DNA of 64,000 nt. It comes from Clostridia bacterium. GTDB taxonomy: Bacteria > Bacillota > Clostridia > Oscillospirales > Acutalibacteraceae. Below, piece by piece: positions 16,038-26,638 of the stretch (the stretch's first letter is position 1; each line of letters starts with the position of its first letter). A program made the translations under genes and the position numbers. The DNA lies in assembly GCA_017399065.1 (NCBI GenBank), contig JAFQEL010000026.1, positions 1 to 64,000 on the forward strand, written 5' to 3'. Under the pieces are notes generated by a model. It saw only the letters and a program-made list of their open reading frames with translations. It made no database searches and was not told where the DNA came from.

Positions 16038-17351
16038 ATGAAAAATCGTTTGTCAAATACAAAGTTGCTTTCAAGCTACTATATTATATTTTCGATTTCG
16101 GCAATTTTGTTTTTTATTATGCTGGCTGTTACTGACGGAAAATCCTTCTCCGAAACGATTTTCCGTAATTCTGTAGGCAGTGATTTCTTTATGGATTTTT
16201 TTAACTCCATAAGAGATGCAAGTACAAAAGATGTTTACAAAGAAGGCATAATATATCCTCCTCTTGCAAACATTTTTTTCTATGTGCTATCTTTGATGAT
16301 CGACCCTGAACTTGCTTCAACGAGTTTCTCTTATCGCAGATTACTGCAAGATGATTACGTTTGTTTGTTCCTGTATTTTGTGTTTGTGATTTTATCATTG
16401 TTATTGTTTGTCAATCTGATGAAAAATTACTTGATGAAAAACCATCTTGAGCGATATCTGAATTCGTTGCCTTTATTGCTTATTTTTTCATATCCGATGA
16501 TTTACTGCATACAGCGAGGTAATATAGCTCTGCTTTCACTGGTTTTCTCAATGTTTTTTGTTTTTAACAGAAACAGCGAAAACAAATTTATCAGAGAGCT
16601 TTCGTTGATATTACTTGCGATTGCAGCAGGAATAAAGCTGTATCCTGCCGTATTCGGACTTTTGCTGATTACAGACCGGAAATTTAAAGAAGCAATAAGG
16701 CTGATTATATATGGCTTGCTTTGCTTGGTTCTGCCATTCTTTTTCTATGACGGGATTGAAAGCATCCGGGATTTGATTTTCAATCTGAAAAACTTTTCGG
16801 ATTATTCACTCGAAAAGATGTCACCTGCATTTGTTTGTGTAGATGTACTTGCAATGTATTCATCGCTGTTGTTTAAAATTGATTATTCATCAGCGTATAG
16901 TTTTATGTTTACGGTTACTTATTTTGCTGCATTTGCCGTGCTTATATTTGCACCCAAGGAATGGCAGAAGGTATGGGCCATAACATATATGATAATGAAT
17001 TATTCTTCAATCGGACGTACTTATATTCTTGTATTGGCGATAATTCCTTTTGTTGTATTTATTGCTTCTGAAAAAATACGTAAAAGAGATATTGTGTATT
17101 TTATTGGTTTCCTTTTGATTCTCGTTGTAATTCCGCCGGTGTATTATACAAAGCTCGAATTTATAAAAGAATGGATTTGTACAAACTTAATTTCCTCAAG
17201 CGGATTAGCTGCTGAAAATCTTGATTTTCTTGCTTCACCAAATCAGATGTTATCAGCTTTTGTTGTTACGGGTATGATGATGTTTATGTTTATAGATATT
17301 CTTATCTGTATTACAAACGAAAAAATTGACGTTATAAAAAGAAATAAATAA
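16038..17351 (+). CDS. GT87/DUF2029-like integral membrane glycosyltransferase
   Basis: The 437-residue protein has about ten hydrophobic segments. IQRGNIALLSLVFS followed by a helix ending GIKLYPAVFGLLLI and then RKFKEAIR is the conserved core of polyprenyl-phosphate-dependent mannosyltransferases of the GT87/DUF2029 group. The catalytic acid usually sits in the first loop, where DFFMDFFNSIRD is seen. The acceptor is unknown. It closes a three-gene rightward run and ends before a bidirectional terminator. Confidence 0.65.
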   Translation: MKNRLSNTKLLSSYYIIFSISAILFFIMLAVTDGKSFSETIFRNSVGSDFFMDFFNSIRDASTKDVYKEGIIYPPLANIFFYVLSLMIDPELASTSFSYRRLLQDDYVCLFLYFVFVILSLLLFVNLMKNYLMKNHLERYLNSLPLLLIFSYPMIYCIQRGNIALLSLVFSMFFVFNRNSENKFIRELSLILLAIAAGIKLYPAVFGLLLITDRKFKEAIRLIIYGLLCLVLPFFFYDGIESIRDLIFNLKNFSDYSLEKMSPAFVCVDVLAMYSSLLFKIDYSSAYSFMFTVTYFAAFAVLIFAPKEWQKVWAITYMIMNYSSIGRTYILVLAIIPFVVFIASEKIRKRDIVYFIGFLLILVVIPPVYYTKLEFIKEWICTNLISSSGLAAENLDFLASPNQMLSAFVVTGMMMFMFIDILICITNEKIDVIKRNK

Positions 17352-17362
17352 ATAAACAGAAA

Positions 17363-17400
17363 AAGGACTATGCTGTTTCAAAATACACAGCATAGTCCTT
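17363..17400. terminator. bidirectional intrinsic terminator
   Basis: A perfect 14-bp stem, aaggactatgctgt (17363-17376) with acagcatagtcctt (17387-17400), lies between the converging GT87-like gene and isocitrate dehydrogenase gene; T-rich sequence follows on both strands. Confidence 0.75.
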
Positions 17401-17416
17401 AATTGTTTTGGTTGAA

Positions 17417-18583
17417 TCAGTTAAGTGATTCAACGGTTTCCATCAGATAGTCGCCGAACTGACTGCAGGTGCAGCCGTCATCACGGCCTGTGATGACAAG
17501 TTTTCTTTCTGTAAGCATACACTTATCAAGAGCTGCTTCAAGAGCGTTAGCCTTATCGACATAGCCGATATGAGAGAGAAGCATTACTGCAGCACGGAGC
17601 ATTGAGCAGGGATCTGCATAAGCACCGCGGCCTTCTTTGATCATTCTCGGTGCAGAGCCGTGGATCGCTTCGAACATAGCATATTTCTTACCGATGTTGG
17701 CGCTGCCTGCAGTACCTACGCCGCCCTGAAATTCAGCAGCTTCGTCGGTAATGATATCACCGTAAAGGTTTGGGAGAACGAAAACTTTGAAATCGCGGCG
17801 ACGCTTCGGGTCGATAAGCTTAGCTGTTGTGATATCGATGTACCACTCATCTGTTGTAATTTCGGGATATTCCTCACCGATTCTCTTACAGATTGAAAGG
17901 AACTTACCGTCTGTTGTTTTAATAATGTTAGCCTTAGTAATAATAGAAACTCTGTCCTTACCGTTAGCCTTTGCATAGTTATATGCAAGGCGGGCGATAC
18001 GCTCAGTACCTTCTGTTGTTGTAACGACGAAGTCTGTTGCAAGGTCGTCCGTTACGTTTACACCTTTTGAACCGACAGCGTATGCACCTTCGGTGTTTTC
18101 ACGGAAGAATGCCCAGTCGATGCCTTCTTCGGGTACCTTGACGGGACGAAGGTTACAGAAAAGGTCGAGAGCCTTTCTCATAGCAACGTTAGCACTTTCA
18201 ATATTCGGCCACGGGTCGCCTGCCTGAGGTGTTGTTGTCGGACCTTTAAGAATAACGTGGCAGGCTTTAAGCTCTTCCATTACGTCATCGGGAATAGCCT
18301 TGTTTGCAGCAACACGGTTTTCAATGGTAAGACCATTGATTTCTTTGAATTCAACTTTACCGCTTGCAACTTCATCAGCAAGCATATAGCGGAGAACTCT
18401 TTCAGCTTCTTTACAAATAATCGGACCGATACCGTCGCCGCCGCAGATACCGATAACAATTTTATCGAGCTTTGCGTAATCTGTAAAATCGCCGATTGAT
18501 TTAATTCTTTCATTTCTTTCGAGCTGCTCACGAAGAAGGTCTGCGTATCTTTCAGCAGCTGCTTTGATTTGTGCTTCGTACAT
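17417..18583 (-). CDS. icd: isocitrate dehydrogenase (isocitrate/isopropylmalate family)
   Basis: The 388-residue beta-decarboxylating dehydrogenase oxidises isocitrate to 2-oxoglutarate. The family features GICGGDGIGP near the N-terminus, FRENTEGAY, KANIIK and the metal-binding NLYGDIITDEAAEFQGG are present. Isopropylmalate dehydrogenase belongs to the same family, but the gene lies two bases behind aconitase, which favours isocitrate. NAD or NADP preference was not determined. AAAGGA inside the end of the aconitase gene serves as its binding site. The pair supplies 2-oxoglutarate for glutamate without needing a full TCA cycle; citrate synthase is not in the window. Confidence 0.85.
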   Translation of the reverse strand: MYEAQIKAAAERYADLLREQLERNERIKSIGDFTDYAKLDKIVIGICGGDGIGPIICKEAERVLRYMLADEVASGKVEFKEINGLTIENRVAANKAIPDDVMEELKACHVILKGPTTTPQAGDPWPNIESANVAMRKALDLFCNLRPVKVPEEGIDWAFFRENTEGAYAVGSKGVNVTDDLATDFVVTTTEGTERIARLAYNYAKANGKDRVSIITKANIIKTTDGKFLSICKRIGEEYPEITTDEWYIDITTAKLIDPKRRRDFKVFVLPNLYGDIITDEAAEFQGGVGTAGSANIGKKYAMFEAIHGSAPRMIKEGRGAYADPCSMLRAAVMLLSHIGYVDKANALEAALDKCMLTERKLVITGRDDGCTCSQFGDYLMETVESLN

Positions 18584-18585
18584 TT

Positions 18586-20526
18586 TTATGCATCCTTTCC
18601 GTTTTCTCTTGTATAGTTGAGAAGTCCGCCTGCGAGAATCATATCTCTCTGACGGTCTGAGAGATCGTAACAGAGAACGTACTCTTCGTTCTTGGTTTTA
18701 TTAATGAGTTTAACTTCTTTACCTGCAGTGATTTCTGCTTTTACATCAGGGAGACAAAGAATATCATTTTGATCGATCTTATCGTAATCATCGGAATTCT
18801 TGAAAGTGAAGGGGATGATACCTGCGTTGATAAGGTTTGCACAGTGGATACGTGCAAATGACTTTGTTATGACGCACTTGATACCGAGGTAAAGCGGAAC
18901 AAGAGCTGCATGCTCACGTGATGAGCCCTGACCGTAGTTAGCACCGCCTATAATCATACCAATGCCTTCACGCTTACAGTTTTCTGCAAAGTGTTCATCA
19001 CACTGACGGAAGCAGAAGTTTGAAAGATAGGGGATATTTGAACGGTAGGGGAGAATCTTGGCACCTGCAGGCATAATGTGGTCGGTTGTAATGTTATCAC
19101 CGACCTTGAGAACTGCCTTTGCTTCGATGCTGTCGGGAAGTGCAACACTTGTCGGGAAGGGCTTGATGTTGGGACCGTATTTGATTTCGACAGAATCAGC
19201 TTCTTCGACAGAAGCGGGAAGCTCAACCATATTATCGTTGATAAGGAAGCTGTCAGGCATTTCGATACCGGGGAACTCGCCGAGAGTTCTCGGGTCTGTA
19301 AGTACACCGGTGATTGCACTTGCTGCAGCAACCTCAGGGCTTACAAGATAGATACCTGCATCAGCAGTGCCTGAACGGCCTTCAAAGTTTCTGTTAAATG
19401 TACGGAGTGATACGCCCTTTGAATTGGGGGACTGACCCATACCGATACAAGGACCGCAAGCAGACTCAAGGATTCGGGCACCGGCACCGATCATATCTGC
19501 GAGTGCACCGTTAAGTGAAAGCATTGTAAGAACCTGCTTTGAACCGGGTGCAATAGAAAGGCTGACATCAGGATGAACTTTTTTGCCCTTAAGAATAGCG
19601 GCAACCTTGAGCATATCCATAAGTGAAGAGTTTGTGCAGGAACCGATACATACCTGATCTACTTTTATTTCACCGATCTCGGTTACGGATTTTACGTTAT
19701 CGGGCATATGAGGCATAGCTGCAAGGGGAGCGAGAGTTGAGAGGTCGATATCAATAATCTTTTCATACTCTGCATCATCATCAGCTTTGAGCTCTGTCCA
19801 ATCTTCCTCACGGCCCTGAGCAGCAAGGAAAGCCTTGGTGTTTTCATCTGAGGGAAATACGGAAGTTGTGGCACCAAGCTCGGCGCCCATATTAGTGATG
19901 GTGGCTCTTTCGGGAACGGAAAGTGTTTTGACACCTTCACCGCCGTATTCTATAATTCTGCCGACACCGCCCTTGACGCTCATAATTCTGAGAACCTCAA
20001 GGATAACGTCTTTGGCTGCAACCCAAGGACTGAGCTTGCCTGTAAGGTTAACCTTAACAACATTAGGCATAGGGATATAATATGTACCGCCGCCCATCGC
20101 TACAGCTACATCCATACCGCCTGAGCCGATTGCGAGCATACCTATACCGCCGCCTGTAGGAGTGTGGCTGTCGGAGCCGATAAGAGTTTTGCCGGGTTTA
20201 CCGAAGCGCTCAAGATGTACCTGGTGGCATATACCGTTACCGGGTCTTGAATATCTGAGGCCTCTCTTTTTTGCGACGCTCTGGATAAAGCGGTGGTCAT
20301 CAGCATTTTCGAAGCCTGTCTGAAGTGTATTGTGATCTATGTAAGCGACGGAAAGTTCAGTTTTAACTCTTTCTACACCCATAGCTTCAAACTCAAGATA
20401 AGCCATTGTACCCGTAGCATCCTGAGTAAGTGTCTGGTCGATTTTGAGTCCGATTTCCGTGCCGGGAATCATTTCACCGCTGACAAGGTGACTCTTGATT
20501 AATTTTTGTGCTATATTGTATCCCAT
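18586..20526 (-). CDS. acn: aconitate hydratase
   Basis: The 646-residue [4Fe-4S] enzyme interconverts citrate and isocitrate. Cluster cysteines are visible in CIGSCTNSS and CGPCIGMGQ. Substrate-binding GSDSHTPTGGG lies at about 120-130, and the swivel domain carries GGANYGQGSSREHAAL. The ATG at 20526 follows GGAGG by eight bases; the TTG five codons earlier overlaps that binding site. Two bases separate it from isocitrate dehydrogenase, so the two are co-translated. A consensus promoter is visible. Confidence 0.9.
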   Translation of the reverse strand: MGYNIAQKLIKSHLVSGEMIPGTEIGLKIDQTLTQDATGTMAYLEFEAMGVERVKTELSVAYIDHNTLQTGFENADDHRFIQSVAKKRGLRYSRPGNGICHQVHLERFGKPGKTLIGSDSHTPTGGGIGMLAIGSGGMDVAVAMGGGTYYIPMPNVVKVNLTGKLSPWVAAKDVILEVLRIMSVKGGVGRIIEYGGEGVKTLSVPERATITNMGAELGATTSVFPSDENTKAFLAAQGREEDWTELKADDDAEYEKIIDIDLSTLAPLAAMPHMPDNVKSVTEIGEIKVDQVCIGSCTNSSLMDMLKVAAILKGKKVHPDVSLSIAPGSKQVLTMLSLNGALADMIGAGARILESACGPCIGMGQSPNSKGVSLRTFNRNFEGRSGTADAGIYLVSPEVAAASAITGVLTDPRTLGEFPGIEMPDSFLINDNMVELPASVEEADSVEIKYGPNIKPFPTSVALPDSIEAKAVLKVGDNITTDHIMPAGAKILPYRSNIPYLSNFCFRQCDEHFAENCKREGIGMIIGGANYGQGSSREHAALVPLYLGIKCVITKSFARIHCANLINAGIIPFTFKNSDDYDKIDQNDILCLPDVKAEITAGKEVKLINKTKNEEYVLCYDLSDRQRDMILAGGLLNYTRENGKDA

Positions 20527-20556
20527 AATTTGTACCTCCAAGAAACAGATACTGTA

Positions 20557-20585
20557 ATATTAAATCAAAATAACTTCTATGTCAA
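20557..20585 (-). promoter_or_regulatory. promoter of acn-icd operon
   Basis: On the minus strand TTGACA (20585-20580), 17-base spacer, TAATAT (20562-20557), about 31 bases before the start codon. Confidence 0.7.
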
Positions 20586-20644
20586 TCCAAATCTTTAAAA
20601 ATACTATATATTGTTTAAGTCGTCAAAAAAATTGTATTATTATG

Positions 20645-20673
20645 TTGATTGTTATTTGATAAAATGATATAAT
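20645..20673 (+). promoter_or_regulatory. promoter of ftsK operon
   Basis: TTGATT (20645-20650), a 17-base spacer and a perfect TATAAT (20668-20673), 36 bases before the start codon at 20709. Confidence 0.7.
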
Positions 20674-20708
20674 AAAATGAAAATCAATAAAAAAGGAAAT
20701 GAATCAAA

Positions 20709-23462
20709 ATGGCAGAAACAAAGAAAAAGGGTGCCGGCAACAGAAAACCAACTCAGAGTGGCAAGGGCAATTCCGCCACAAAAAAATCTGCGCCGCATAA
20801 AAATGCAAAAAATCAGAATGGCAATAACGATAAAACACTTGCAAACAGACAGATTACGTCATGTATTCTTTTTGCTTTTGCTTTGTTTTTGTTATGCGTT
20901 ATTGTAATTCCAAGCGGTGTAGATGCAGGTGAGGCTAATATATGGCAGGGAATTAAAGATGCGTTTTTTGGTTTGTTTGGTCTTTGTGCTTGCGCAATTC
21001 CGCCAATGCTTATATATTCATCTGTCTGCACTGCAAAGAATAAACCTGTGAATAAATTTGTTATTAGAATTGCAGGTATAAGCGCAGCTTTGTTGATGTT
21101 CTCTTCACTTTTACATATTTTCTCTCATAAGGCTATATATCTTAAAGATATGTCTTTATCCGAACAGGTTTCGGAAGCTTGGGAAAAAGGATATAATTTT
21201 CTGAATTCCGGTGTTATCGGTTCTTTCTTCGGCGGTCTTATTTCCGGTTGGTTCGGCAAATGGGGCGCTATCGTTACAATGCTGATCATACTTTTTGTTT
21301 TAGTTATGCTTCTTACAGGTATAACAATGTCTCGTCTTATTGAGCTGGTTTCCTCTGCATTTTACAGGGTTTCCGGTTCAGTTCAGGAACGAATTGCCGA
21401 ACGCGAGAAAACCCGCCCTGAAAATCCGCGTAAACGCAAAGCACCTAAAACCGATGATGCTGATTACAGAATTCCGAAAAGCGAAGACGTTTTTGATGAT
21501 GCTGATGACAGTACGGATGATTATGCGGATTCTGATGTTGCCGTAACAAAGCCGCGCAATCGTACGGTTAATGCAGCTGACGTTGAGCCCGTTGATTTTG
21601 ATGAAGTGTCGGATGATACTGAGAAATCACCGGATATACCCGTTTTTAAACCTATGCCTGTTCCCGATTTTACTGACAAAAATTCTAACGTTTATGCTTC
21701 TGAGCAGGATGACGCTCAGGTCGAACCTGAGGATGATATTTACAGCGGTGAAGATTTGCCTTTTGATACTGAAGAACCTAAGAATGAACCTGCCGATATT
21801 CCGATATCAAAAAAGCCTGTTAAAGCTGCCGAAGAGGTGCTGAAGCTTATCAACCAAGCCGGTGATGAAGCTGCGGATACATCTGTAATGCAGCCTGAAG
21901 CGACTGAGGAAAGCTTATATAACGAGGATGAATCTGAGCCTGAACGTGTTTACGTTTTGCCTGATGTTGAGTGTCTTGCACAGGCTCAGAGCTATGGCGA
22001 TGCCGATATAAAGGATGAGCTTACCGCCAATGCCAACAAGCTTGTTGAGACGTTACGCAGCTTTAATATTGAAACAAAAATCGTCGATATTGCACGCGGT
22101 CCTTCGGTAACACGCTATGAAATACAGCCTGCACCCGGTATCAAGATCAGCCGTATTGCAAATCTTGCCGATGATATTGCTATGAATCTTGCCGCTTCGG
22201 GTGTTCGTATTGAAGCTCCGATTCCTAATAAAGCGGCAGTCGGTATTGAGATTCCCAACAAGACAAGACTTACTGTAAGTCTGCGTGAAATCATTGACTC
22301 TCCGCAGTTTAAGTCTGCAACAAGCAAGCTTAACGTTGCACTCGGCAAGGATATTTCGGGTAACGTAACCTGCACTGACCTTGCCAAGATGCCTCACTTG
22401 CTTATTGCGGGAACAACAGGTTCGGGTAAATCGGTTTGTCTTAATGCAATGATTATCAGTATTTTGTTTAACTCAAATCCTGATGAAGTAAAACTGATAA
22501 TGATTGACCCGAAGCAGGTCGAGTTTACGGTTTACAGGGATATTCCGCATCTTATGGTCCCGGTTGTTTCTGACCCGAGAAAGGCTGCGGGTGCCCTTGC
22601 CTGGGCGGTTTCGGAAATGACCAAGAGATATAAGATGTTCTCTGAAAAAGGTGTTCGAGACATAAAAGGCTATAATAAGCTGGCGGCAAAAGACCCTGAA
22701 ATGACACCTATGTATCAGATAGTTATTTTTATTGACGAGCTTTCTGACCTTATGATGGTTGCTCAGAATGAGGTTGAAGATTCAATATGCCGACTTGCAC
22801 AGATGGCTCGTGCCGCAGGTATGCACCTTGTTATTGCTACACAGCGTCCGTCTGTTAACGTTATTACGGGTATAATCAAAGCCAATATTCCGAGCCGTAT
22901 TGCACTGTTTGTTTCATCTCAGGTTGATTCAAGAACAATTATTGATACTGCAGGTGCAGAAAAGCTTCTCGGTAACGGTGATATGCTATTTAACCCGGTT
23001 GGTGTTTCAAAGCCTGTCAGACTTCAGGGCTGCTATGTTTCGGATGAAGAAGTTGAACGAGTTGTCGATTTTATCAAGGCTCAGGGTGAATGTGAGTATG
23101 ATAACGACGTTATGGAAGAAATTGAGAAACAGGCGGTTGCTGAAAAGAAGAAGGAAGGCTATCACGTTGACGCCGATGCTTCTCCTGACAGCGGTGCGGA
23201 TGAAGAAACTATGAAAGCTATAGCCGTTGTTGTTGAACATCAGATGGCATCAACCACTCTTCTTCAACGAAAGCTTAAAATCGGCTATGCTAAGGCTGCA
23301 AGAATAATGGACGAGCTTGAAGAAAAGGGTGTAATCGGTCCGTTTGAAGGCAGTAAGCCGAGAAAAGTGCTTATGACAAAACAACAGTTTAATGAAATGC
23401 GTGCTCTCAACGACCTTGACGGTTTTGTCGGAGTTGACAGCAGTGACAGCGGTGAGGAATAA
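20709..23462 (+). CDS. ftsK: DNA translocase FtsK/SpoIIIE
   Basis: The 917-residue septal DNA pump moves chromosome ends through the division or sporulation septum. After a basic, low-complexity start there are about four membrane helices (residues 55-215). An acidic, repetitive linker (about 235-410) with many DD and DE pairs follows, and then the motor domain with Walker A GTTGSGKS (about 571-578) and Walker [14 protein letters not shown] winged-helix gamma domain ([20 protein letters not shown]) recognises KOPS-like sites. The three-part layout and length are usual. YgiQ starts three bases after its stop. Confidence 0.93.
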   Translation: MAETKKKGAGNRKPTQSGKGNSATKKSAPHKNAKNQNGNNDKTLANRQITSCILFAFALFLLCVIVIPSGVDAGEANIWQGIKDAFFGLFGLCACAIPPMLIYSSVCTAKNKPVNKFVIRIAGISAALLMFSSLLHIFSHKAIYLKDMSLSEQVSEAWEKGYNFLNSGVIGSFFGGLISGWFGKWGAIVTMLIILFVLVMLLTGITMSRLIELVSSAFYRVSGSVQERIAEREKTRPENPRKRKAPKTDDADYRIPKSEDVFDDADDSTDDYADSDVAVTKPRNRTVNAADVEPVDFDEVSDDTEKSPDIPVFKPMPVPDFTDKNSNVYASEQDDAQVEPEDDIYSGEDLPFDTEEPKNEPADIPISKKPVKAAEEVLKLINQAGDEAADTSVMQPEATEESLYNEDESEPERVYVLPDVECLAQAQSYGDADIKDELTANANKLVETLRSFNIETKIVDIARGPSVTRYEIQPAPGIKISRIANLADDIAMNLAASGVRIEAPIPNKAAVGIEIPNKTRLTVSLREIIDSPQFKSATSKLNVALGKDISGNVTCTDLAKMPHLLIAGTTGSGKSVCLNAMIISILFNSNPDEVKLIMIDPKQVEFTVYRDIPHLMVPVVSDPRKAAGALAWAVSEMTKRYKMFSEKGVRDIKGYNKLAAKDPEMTPMYQIVIFIDELSDLMMVAQNEVEDSICRLAQMARAAGMHLVIATQRPSVNVITGIIKANIPSRIALFVSSQVDSRTIIDTAGAEKLLGNGDMLFNPVGVSKPVRLQGCYVSDEEVERVVDFIKAQGECEYDNDVMEEIEKQAVAEKKKEGYHVDADASPDSGADEETMKAIAVVVEHQMASTTLLQRKLKIGYAKAARIMDELEEKGVIGPFEGSKPRKVLMTKQQFNEMRALNDLDGFVGVDSSDSGEE

Positions 23463-23464
23463 TA

Positions 23465-25330
23465 ATGCCATTTTTTCCGATTAATATGCATCAGGTGCGG
23501 GAACGCGGCTGGGAAGAGGTAGATTTTGTATATGTATGCGGTGACGCCTATGTCGATCACCCCAGCTTCGGTGCGTCTATTATTTGTCGTGTGCTTGAAA
23601 GCAGAGGATACAGAGTAGCTTTCCTTGCTCAGCCTGATTGGAGAAAAAACGATGATTTTATGCGATTCGGCAGACCTCGTCTCGGCTTTATGGTAAGCAG
23701 CGGCAATATAGATTCTATGGTTGCTCATTATACTGCCGCAAAAAAGCACAGAAGTGACGATGCTTATTCACCCGGAGGTAAATCGGGTAAAAGACCTGAC
23801 AGAGCCGTTATTGTTTATTGCAACAAAATCAGAGAGATTTACGGTGACGTACCGATAATTATCGGCGGTCTTGAAGCTTCTCTTCGCAGGTTTGCGCATT
23901 ATGATTACTGGGATAACAAGGTAAGACGTTCGATTCTTTTTGATTCTCAGGCTGATATTCTTTCATACGGTATGGGTGAAAAGCAGACAATTGAAATTGC
24001 TGACCGACTCAATGCCGGAGAACATATATCTCAGTTGAGAGATATCAGAGGTACTTGTTATATATGCGACGTACGGGAAACACCTCTTATGGGTGCTGAA
24101 TGTCCGTCGTTTGAAAATGTTGTTGCAAATAAAAAAGAGTATGCTGTTTCATGCCGTATTCAGATGAATGAAGCTGACCATATAAGAGGTAAGCTTATTA
24201 AGCAAAGACACGGCAACAGAATGCTTGTCCAGAATCCGCCGATGCCTCCTCTTACAACAGAAGAGCTCGATGAAGTATATAAGCTTCCGTTTATGCGTGC
24301 CGTTCATCCTTGTTACGATAAGGAAGGCGGTGTGCCGGCGATTGCCGAGGTTGAGTTTTCGATTACTCACAACAGAGGCTGCTACGGTGCCTGTAATTTC
24401 TGCTCGCTTGCATTTCATCAGGGCAGATTTATTACTTCACGCAGTAAAGAGTCAATTGTTGAAGAAGCAAAGCTGCTTACAACTTTGCCCGGATTTAAAG
24501 GATATATTCACGATATTGGCGGTCCTACTGCAAATTTCCGCAGACCCGCTTGTGATATTCAGCTTGAAAAGGGACTTTGCAAGGGTAAAAAATGTCTTGC
24601 ACCTAAGCCTTGTCCGAATCTGATTGCCAATCACGAAGAATATCTTGATATATTACGTGAGGTAAGAAGAATACCGAAAATCAAAAAGGTTTTCATCCGT
24701 TCCGGTATAAGATTTGATTATCTTATAGCTGATAAGGATGATGAGTTTTTCCGCGAATTGGTTGAATATCATATAAGCGGTCAGCTTAAGGTTGCACCTG
24801 AGCATTGCTCTGCACAAGTACTTGATGCAATGGGCAAGCCTCATATTGAAACTTATCTTGAGTTTGCCAAGCGATATTTTGCTTACAATAAAAAGTTAGG
24901 CAAAGAGCAGTATCTTGTACCGTATCTTATGTCTTCACACCCGGGAAGCACTCTTAAGGATGCGGTTGAGCTTGCTGTTTTCCTTAAGAAAAACAAAATC
25001 CGACCGGAACAGGTACAGGATTTTTATCCTACACCGGGCACAGTTTCAACCTGTATGTTTTATACGGGTTTAGATCCTTATACTCTAAAAGAAGTATATG
25101 TTGCCAGAAATGAACACGATAAGGCATTACAGCGAGCATTATTGCAATATTTTAACCCGAAAAACCGCGCGTTAGTTACGGAAGCTTTGAAAAAAGCGGG
25201 AAGAACCGATCTTATAGGCAACAGACCCGATTGCCTGATAAAAGCCGATATCAATTCTACGACTCCAACTAACAAAAATAAATACGTAAAAAGAGGCGTT
25301 AAGAATGGGCAAAACAAAAAGCGCAAATAA
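23465..25330 (+). CDS. YgiQ family radical SAM protein
   Basis: The 621-residue protein has an N-terminal B12-binding-like region ([13 protein letters not shown]) and a radical SAM core with the cluster motif C-x3-C-x2-C in [11 protein letters not shown] (about 299-309). DUF3362-like sequence lies at the C-terminus, ending basic ([13 protein letters not shown]). YgiQ/YgiQ-like proteins are widespread in anaerobes; the reaction is not known. The gene is separated from ftsK by two bases and overlaps the next gene by 26 bases, so all are in one transcript. Confidence 0.85.
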   Translation: MPFFPINMHQVRERGWEEVDFVYVCGDAYVDHPSFGASIICRVLESRGYRVAFLAQPDWRKNDDFMRFGRPRLGFMVSSGNIDSMVAHYTAAKKHRSDDAYSPGGKSGKRPDRAVIVYCNKIREIYGDVPIIIGGLEASLRRFAHYDYWDNKVRRSILFDSQADILSYGMGEKQTIEIADRLNAGEHISQLRDIRGTCYICDVRETPLMGAECPSFENVVANKKEYAVSCRIQMNEADHIRGKLIKQRHGNRMLVQNPPMPPLTTEELDEVYKLPFMRAVHPCYDKEGGVPAIAEVEFSITHNRGCYGACNFCSLAFHQGRFITSRSKESIVEEAKLLTTLPGFKGYIHDIGGPTANFRRPACDIQLEKGLCKGKKCLAPKPCPNLIANHEEYLDILREVRRIPKIKKVFIRSGIRFDYLIADKDDEFFRELVEYHISGQLKVAPEHCSAQVLDAMGKPHIETYLEFAKRYFAYNKKLGKEQYLVPYLMSSHPGSTLKDAVELAVFLKKNKIRPEQVQDFYPTPGTVSTCMFYTGLDPYTLKEVYVARNEHDKALQRALLQYFNPKNRALVTEALKKAGRTDLIGNRPDCLIKADINSTTPTNKNKYVKRGVKNGQNKKRK

Positions 25331-26189
25331 ACTTATATCAGTTATTGTATTGATTGTTGTTGTGATTGTTATATCAATTGCAGGAGTCAAGTTCGGGGCG
25401 GATGAAACCGAACCAGATATCTCTGAAACAAACGTTGCGTTTTCCGTTCATTTTATTGATGTCGGTCAGGGAGACTGCACTCTTATCAAAACGGATAAGG
25501 GCAATATGCTCATTGATGCAGGTGAAAACGGTAATGAAACGGCTGTTCTTAATTATCTGAGTGAACAAGGTGTAACAGAGCTTGAATATTTTGTTGCAAC
25601 TCATCCGCATTCAGATCACATAGGCGGTGCAGCTGAAGTTGTTTCGGGTGTTACCGTGAAAAATATAATTATGCCTAAATTATCAGCTTCAAATACTCCT
25701 ACTACTAAAGCTTATGAAAAAATGCTGACTTCAATAAAAAATTCCGGTGCAAAAGTAATCGCCGCAAAACCCGATAGCGAATATGCTTTTGGTGATGTTA
25801 AATTTATTGTATTATCACCGTTTAAACAGGATGATAATCTTAATAATATGTCTGTAACTCTTAAGCTTACTTACGGTTCACACAGCTTCTTATTTACAGG
25901 AGATGCTGAGAAAGAGGTAGAGGAACAGCTGATTGATTACGGTTATGATCTTAAAGCAGATGTTTTCAAGCTTGCTCACCATGGCAGTTCAACTTCAAAT
26001 TCATATGAATTTATGGACGTGGTTAATCCTGAAGTCGCTGTTATATCATATGGTATTGATAACAGCTACGGTCATCCGCATGATGAAACTGTCGAAATGC
26101 TCGAAGAAAAAAGTATTACATATTACTCAACAGCTCAATCAGGCGATATTATTATTAAAGTTGTTGGAGACTCACTTGTTGTTGAATGA
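25305..26189 (+). CDS. ComEC-like MBL-fold hydrolase, membrane-anchored
   Basis: The 294-residue protein has one N-terminal membrane helix (about 10-26) and a metallo-beta-lactamase fold like the C-terminal domain of ComEC. Motifs are [20 protein letters not shown], the metal site [10 protein letters not shown] (about 100-109), [11 protein letters not shown] and LAHHGSSTS. ComEC's MBL domain is thought to degrade the non-transported DNA strand, but solitary versions lack the channel, so the role may be a secreted phosphodiesterase. AGAGG lies ahead of the ATG, within the end of the YgiQ-like gene. Confidence 0.82.
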   Translation: MGKTKSANKLISVIVLIVVVIVISIAGVKFGADETEPDISETNVAFSVHFIDVGQGDCTLIKTDKGNMLIDAGENGNETAVLNYLSEQGVTELEYFVATHPHSDHIGGAAEVVSGVTVKNIIMPKLSASNTPTTKAYEKMLTSIKNSGAKVIAAKPDSEYAFGDVKFIVLSPFKQDDNLNNMSVTLKLTYGSHSFLFTGDAEKEVEEQLIDYGYDLKADVFKLAHHGSSTSNSYEFMDVVNPEVAVISYGIDNSYGHPHDETVEMLEEKSITYYSTAQSGDIIIKVVGDSLVVE

Positions 26190-26203
26190 AACGGAGATTA
26201 ATT

Positions 26204-26419
26204 ATGGTTTTAACAGTCGATAGAATAGAAGGCGGTTTTGCAGTTTGCGAAACGGATTATATGAAAATAATCAATATTCCGCTTGCTGATTTGCCTGCCG
26301 GAATTCATGAAGGCAGTGTTATTATAAAAAGCAACGAAAAATATATTGTTGATGAAGAGGATGAATCCGAACGCAGAGCAAAGCTATTCGCTTTACAAAA
26401 CAGTATTTTTGATGAATAA
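26204..26419 (+). CDS. DUF3006 domain protein
   Basis: This 71-residue protein starts MVLTVDRIEGGFAVCE, followed by an acidic centre (DEEDESERRAKLF), the standard DUF3006 pattern. The function is unknown, but DUF3006 genes commonly accompany ComEC-like MBL hydrolases, as here, 14 bases after that gene's stop. ACGGAG stands ahead of the chosen ATG; an upstream ATG at 26186 overlapping the previous stop lacks one. Confidence 0.75.
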   Translation: MVLTVDRIEGGFAVCETDYMKIINIPLADLPAGIHEGSVIIKSNEKYIVDEEDESERRAKLFALQNSIFDE

Positions 26420-26468
26420 TTCCTTTAAATTGGGATAATTTTTGTATGGTACATCAAAGTGTTTTTTC

Positions 26469-26497
26469 TTGACAATGCACTATATATATGGTACTAT
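26469..26497 (+). promoter_or_regulatory. promoter of the pyrimidine operon
   Basis: Perfect TTGACA (26469-26474), a 17-base spacer and TACTAT (26492-26497). The expected start near 26504 leaves a leader of about 135 bases before pyrC. Confidence 0.8.
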
Positions 26498-26533
26498 ATA
26501 TCCAAATGATATCTTTAAGTGCGATGCAGTGAC

Positions 26534-26622
26534 ATCGGCAAGATTGATAATAATTTAATCTGCAGCTTCTGCTGCCGATTTTGTGGTGTAATCAAACCTT
26601 GCCGAGTTGCAAGGTTTTTTTT
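26534..26622 (+). promoter_or_regulatory. transcription attenuator in the pyr leader
   Basis: Two exclusive folds are visible. In one, atcggca (26534-26540) pairs with tgccgat (26573-26579), enclosing two perfect hairpins, agatt/aatct (26541-45 with 26557-61) and gcag/ctgc (26562-65 with 26569-72). This three-way junction leaves the terminator at 26594-26622 free. In the other, tcggcaag (26535-26542) pairs with cttgccga (26598-26605), which uses up the terminator's left arm and would allow read-through. No PyrR binding-loop consensus was recognised, so the ligand is open. Confidence 0.7.
26594..26622 (+). terminator. attenuator terminator before pyrC
   Basis: aaaccttgc (26594-26602) pairs with gcaaggttt (26609-26617), followed by a run of eight T. 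It ends 16 bases before the pyrC start codon and has no gene upstream to terminate, so it acts within the leader. Confidence 0.85.
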
Positions 26623-26638
26623 GAGAAAGGAGTTAAGT

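Noticed and set aside
26498-26638. PyrR-binding attenuator
   Set aside because: No sequence close to the PyrR recognition loop was found and no pyrR gene is in the window; the ligand was left open.
26519-26638. Longer pyrC start at 26519
   Set aside because: The extra codons cover the attenuator and terminator; AAGGAG supports 26639.
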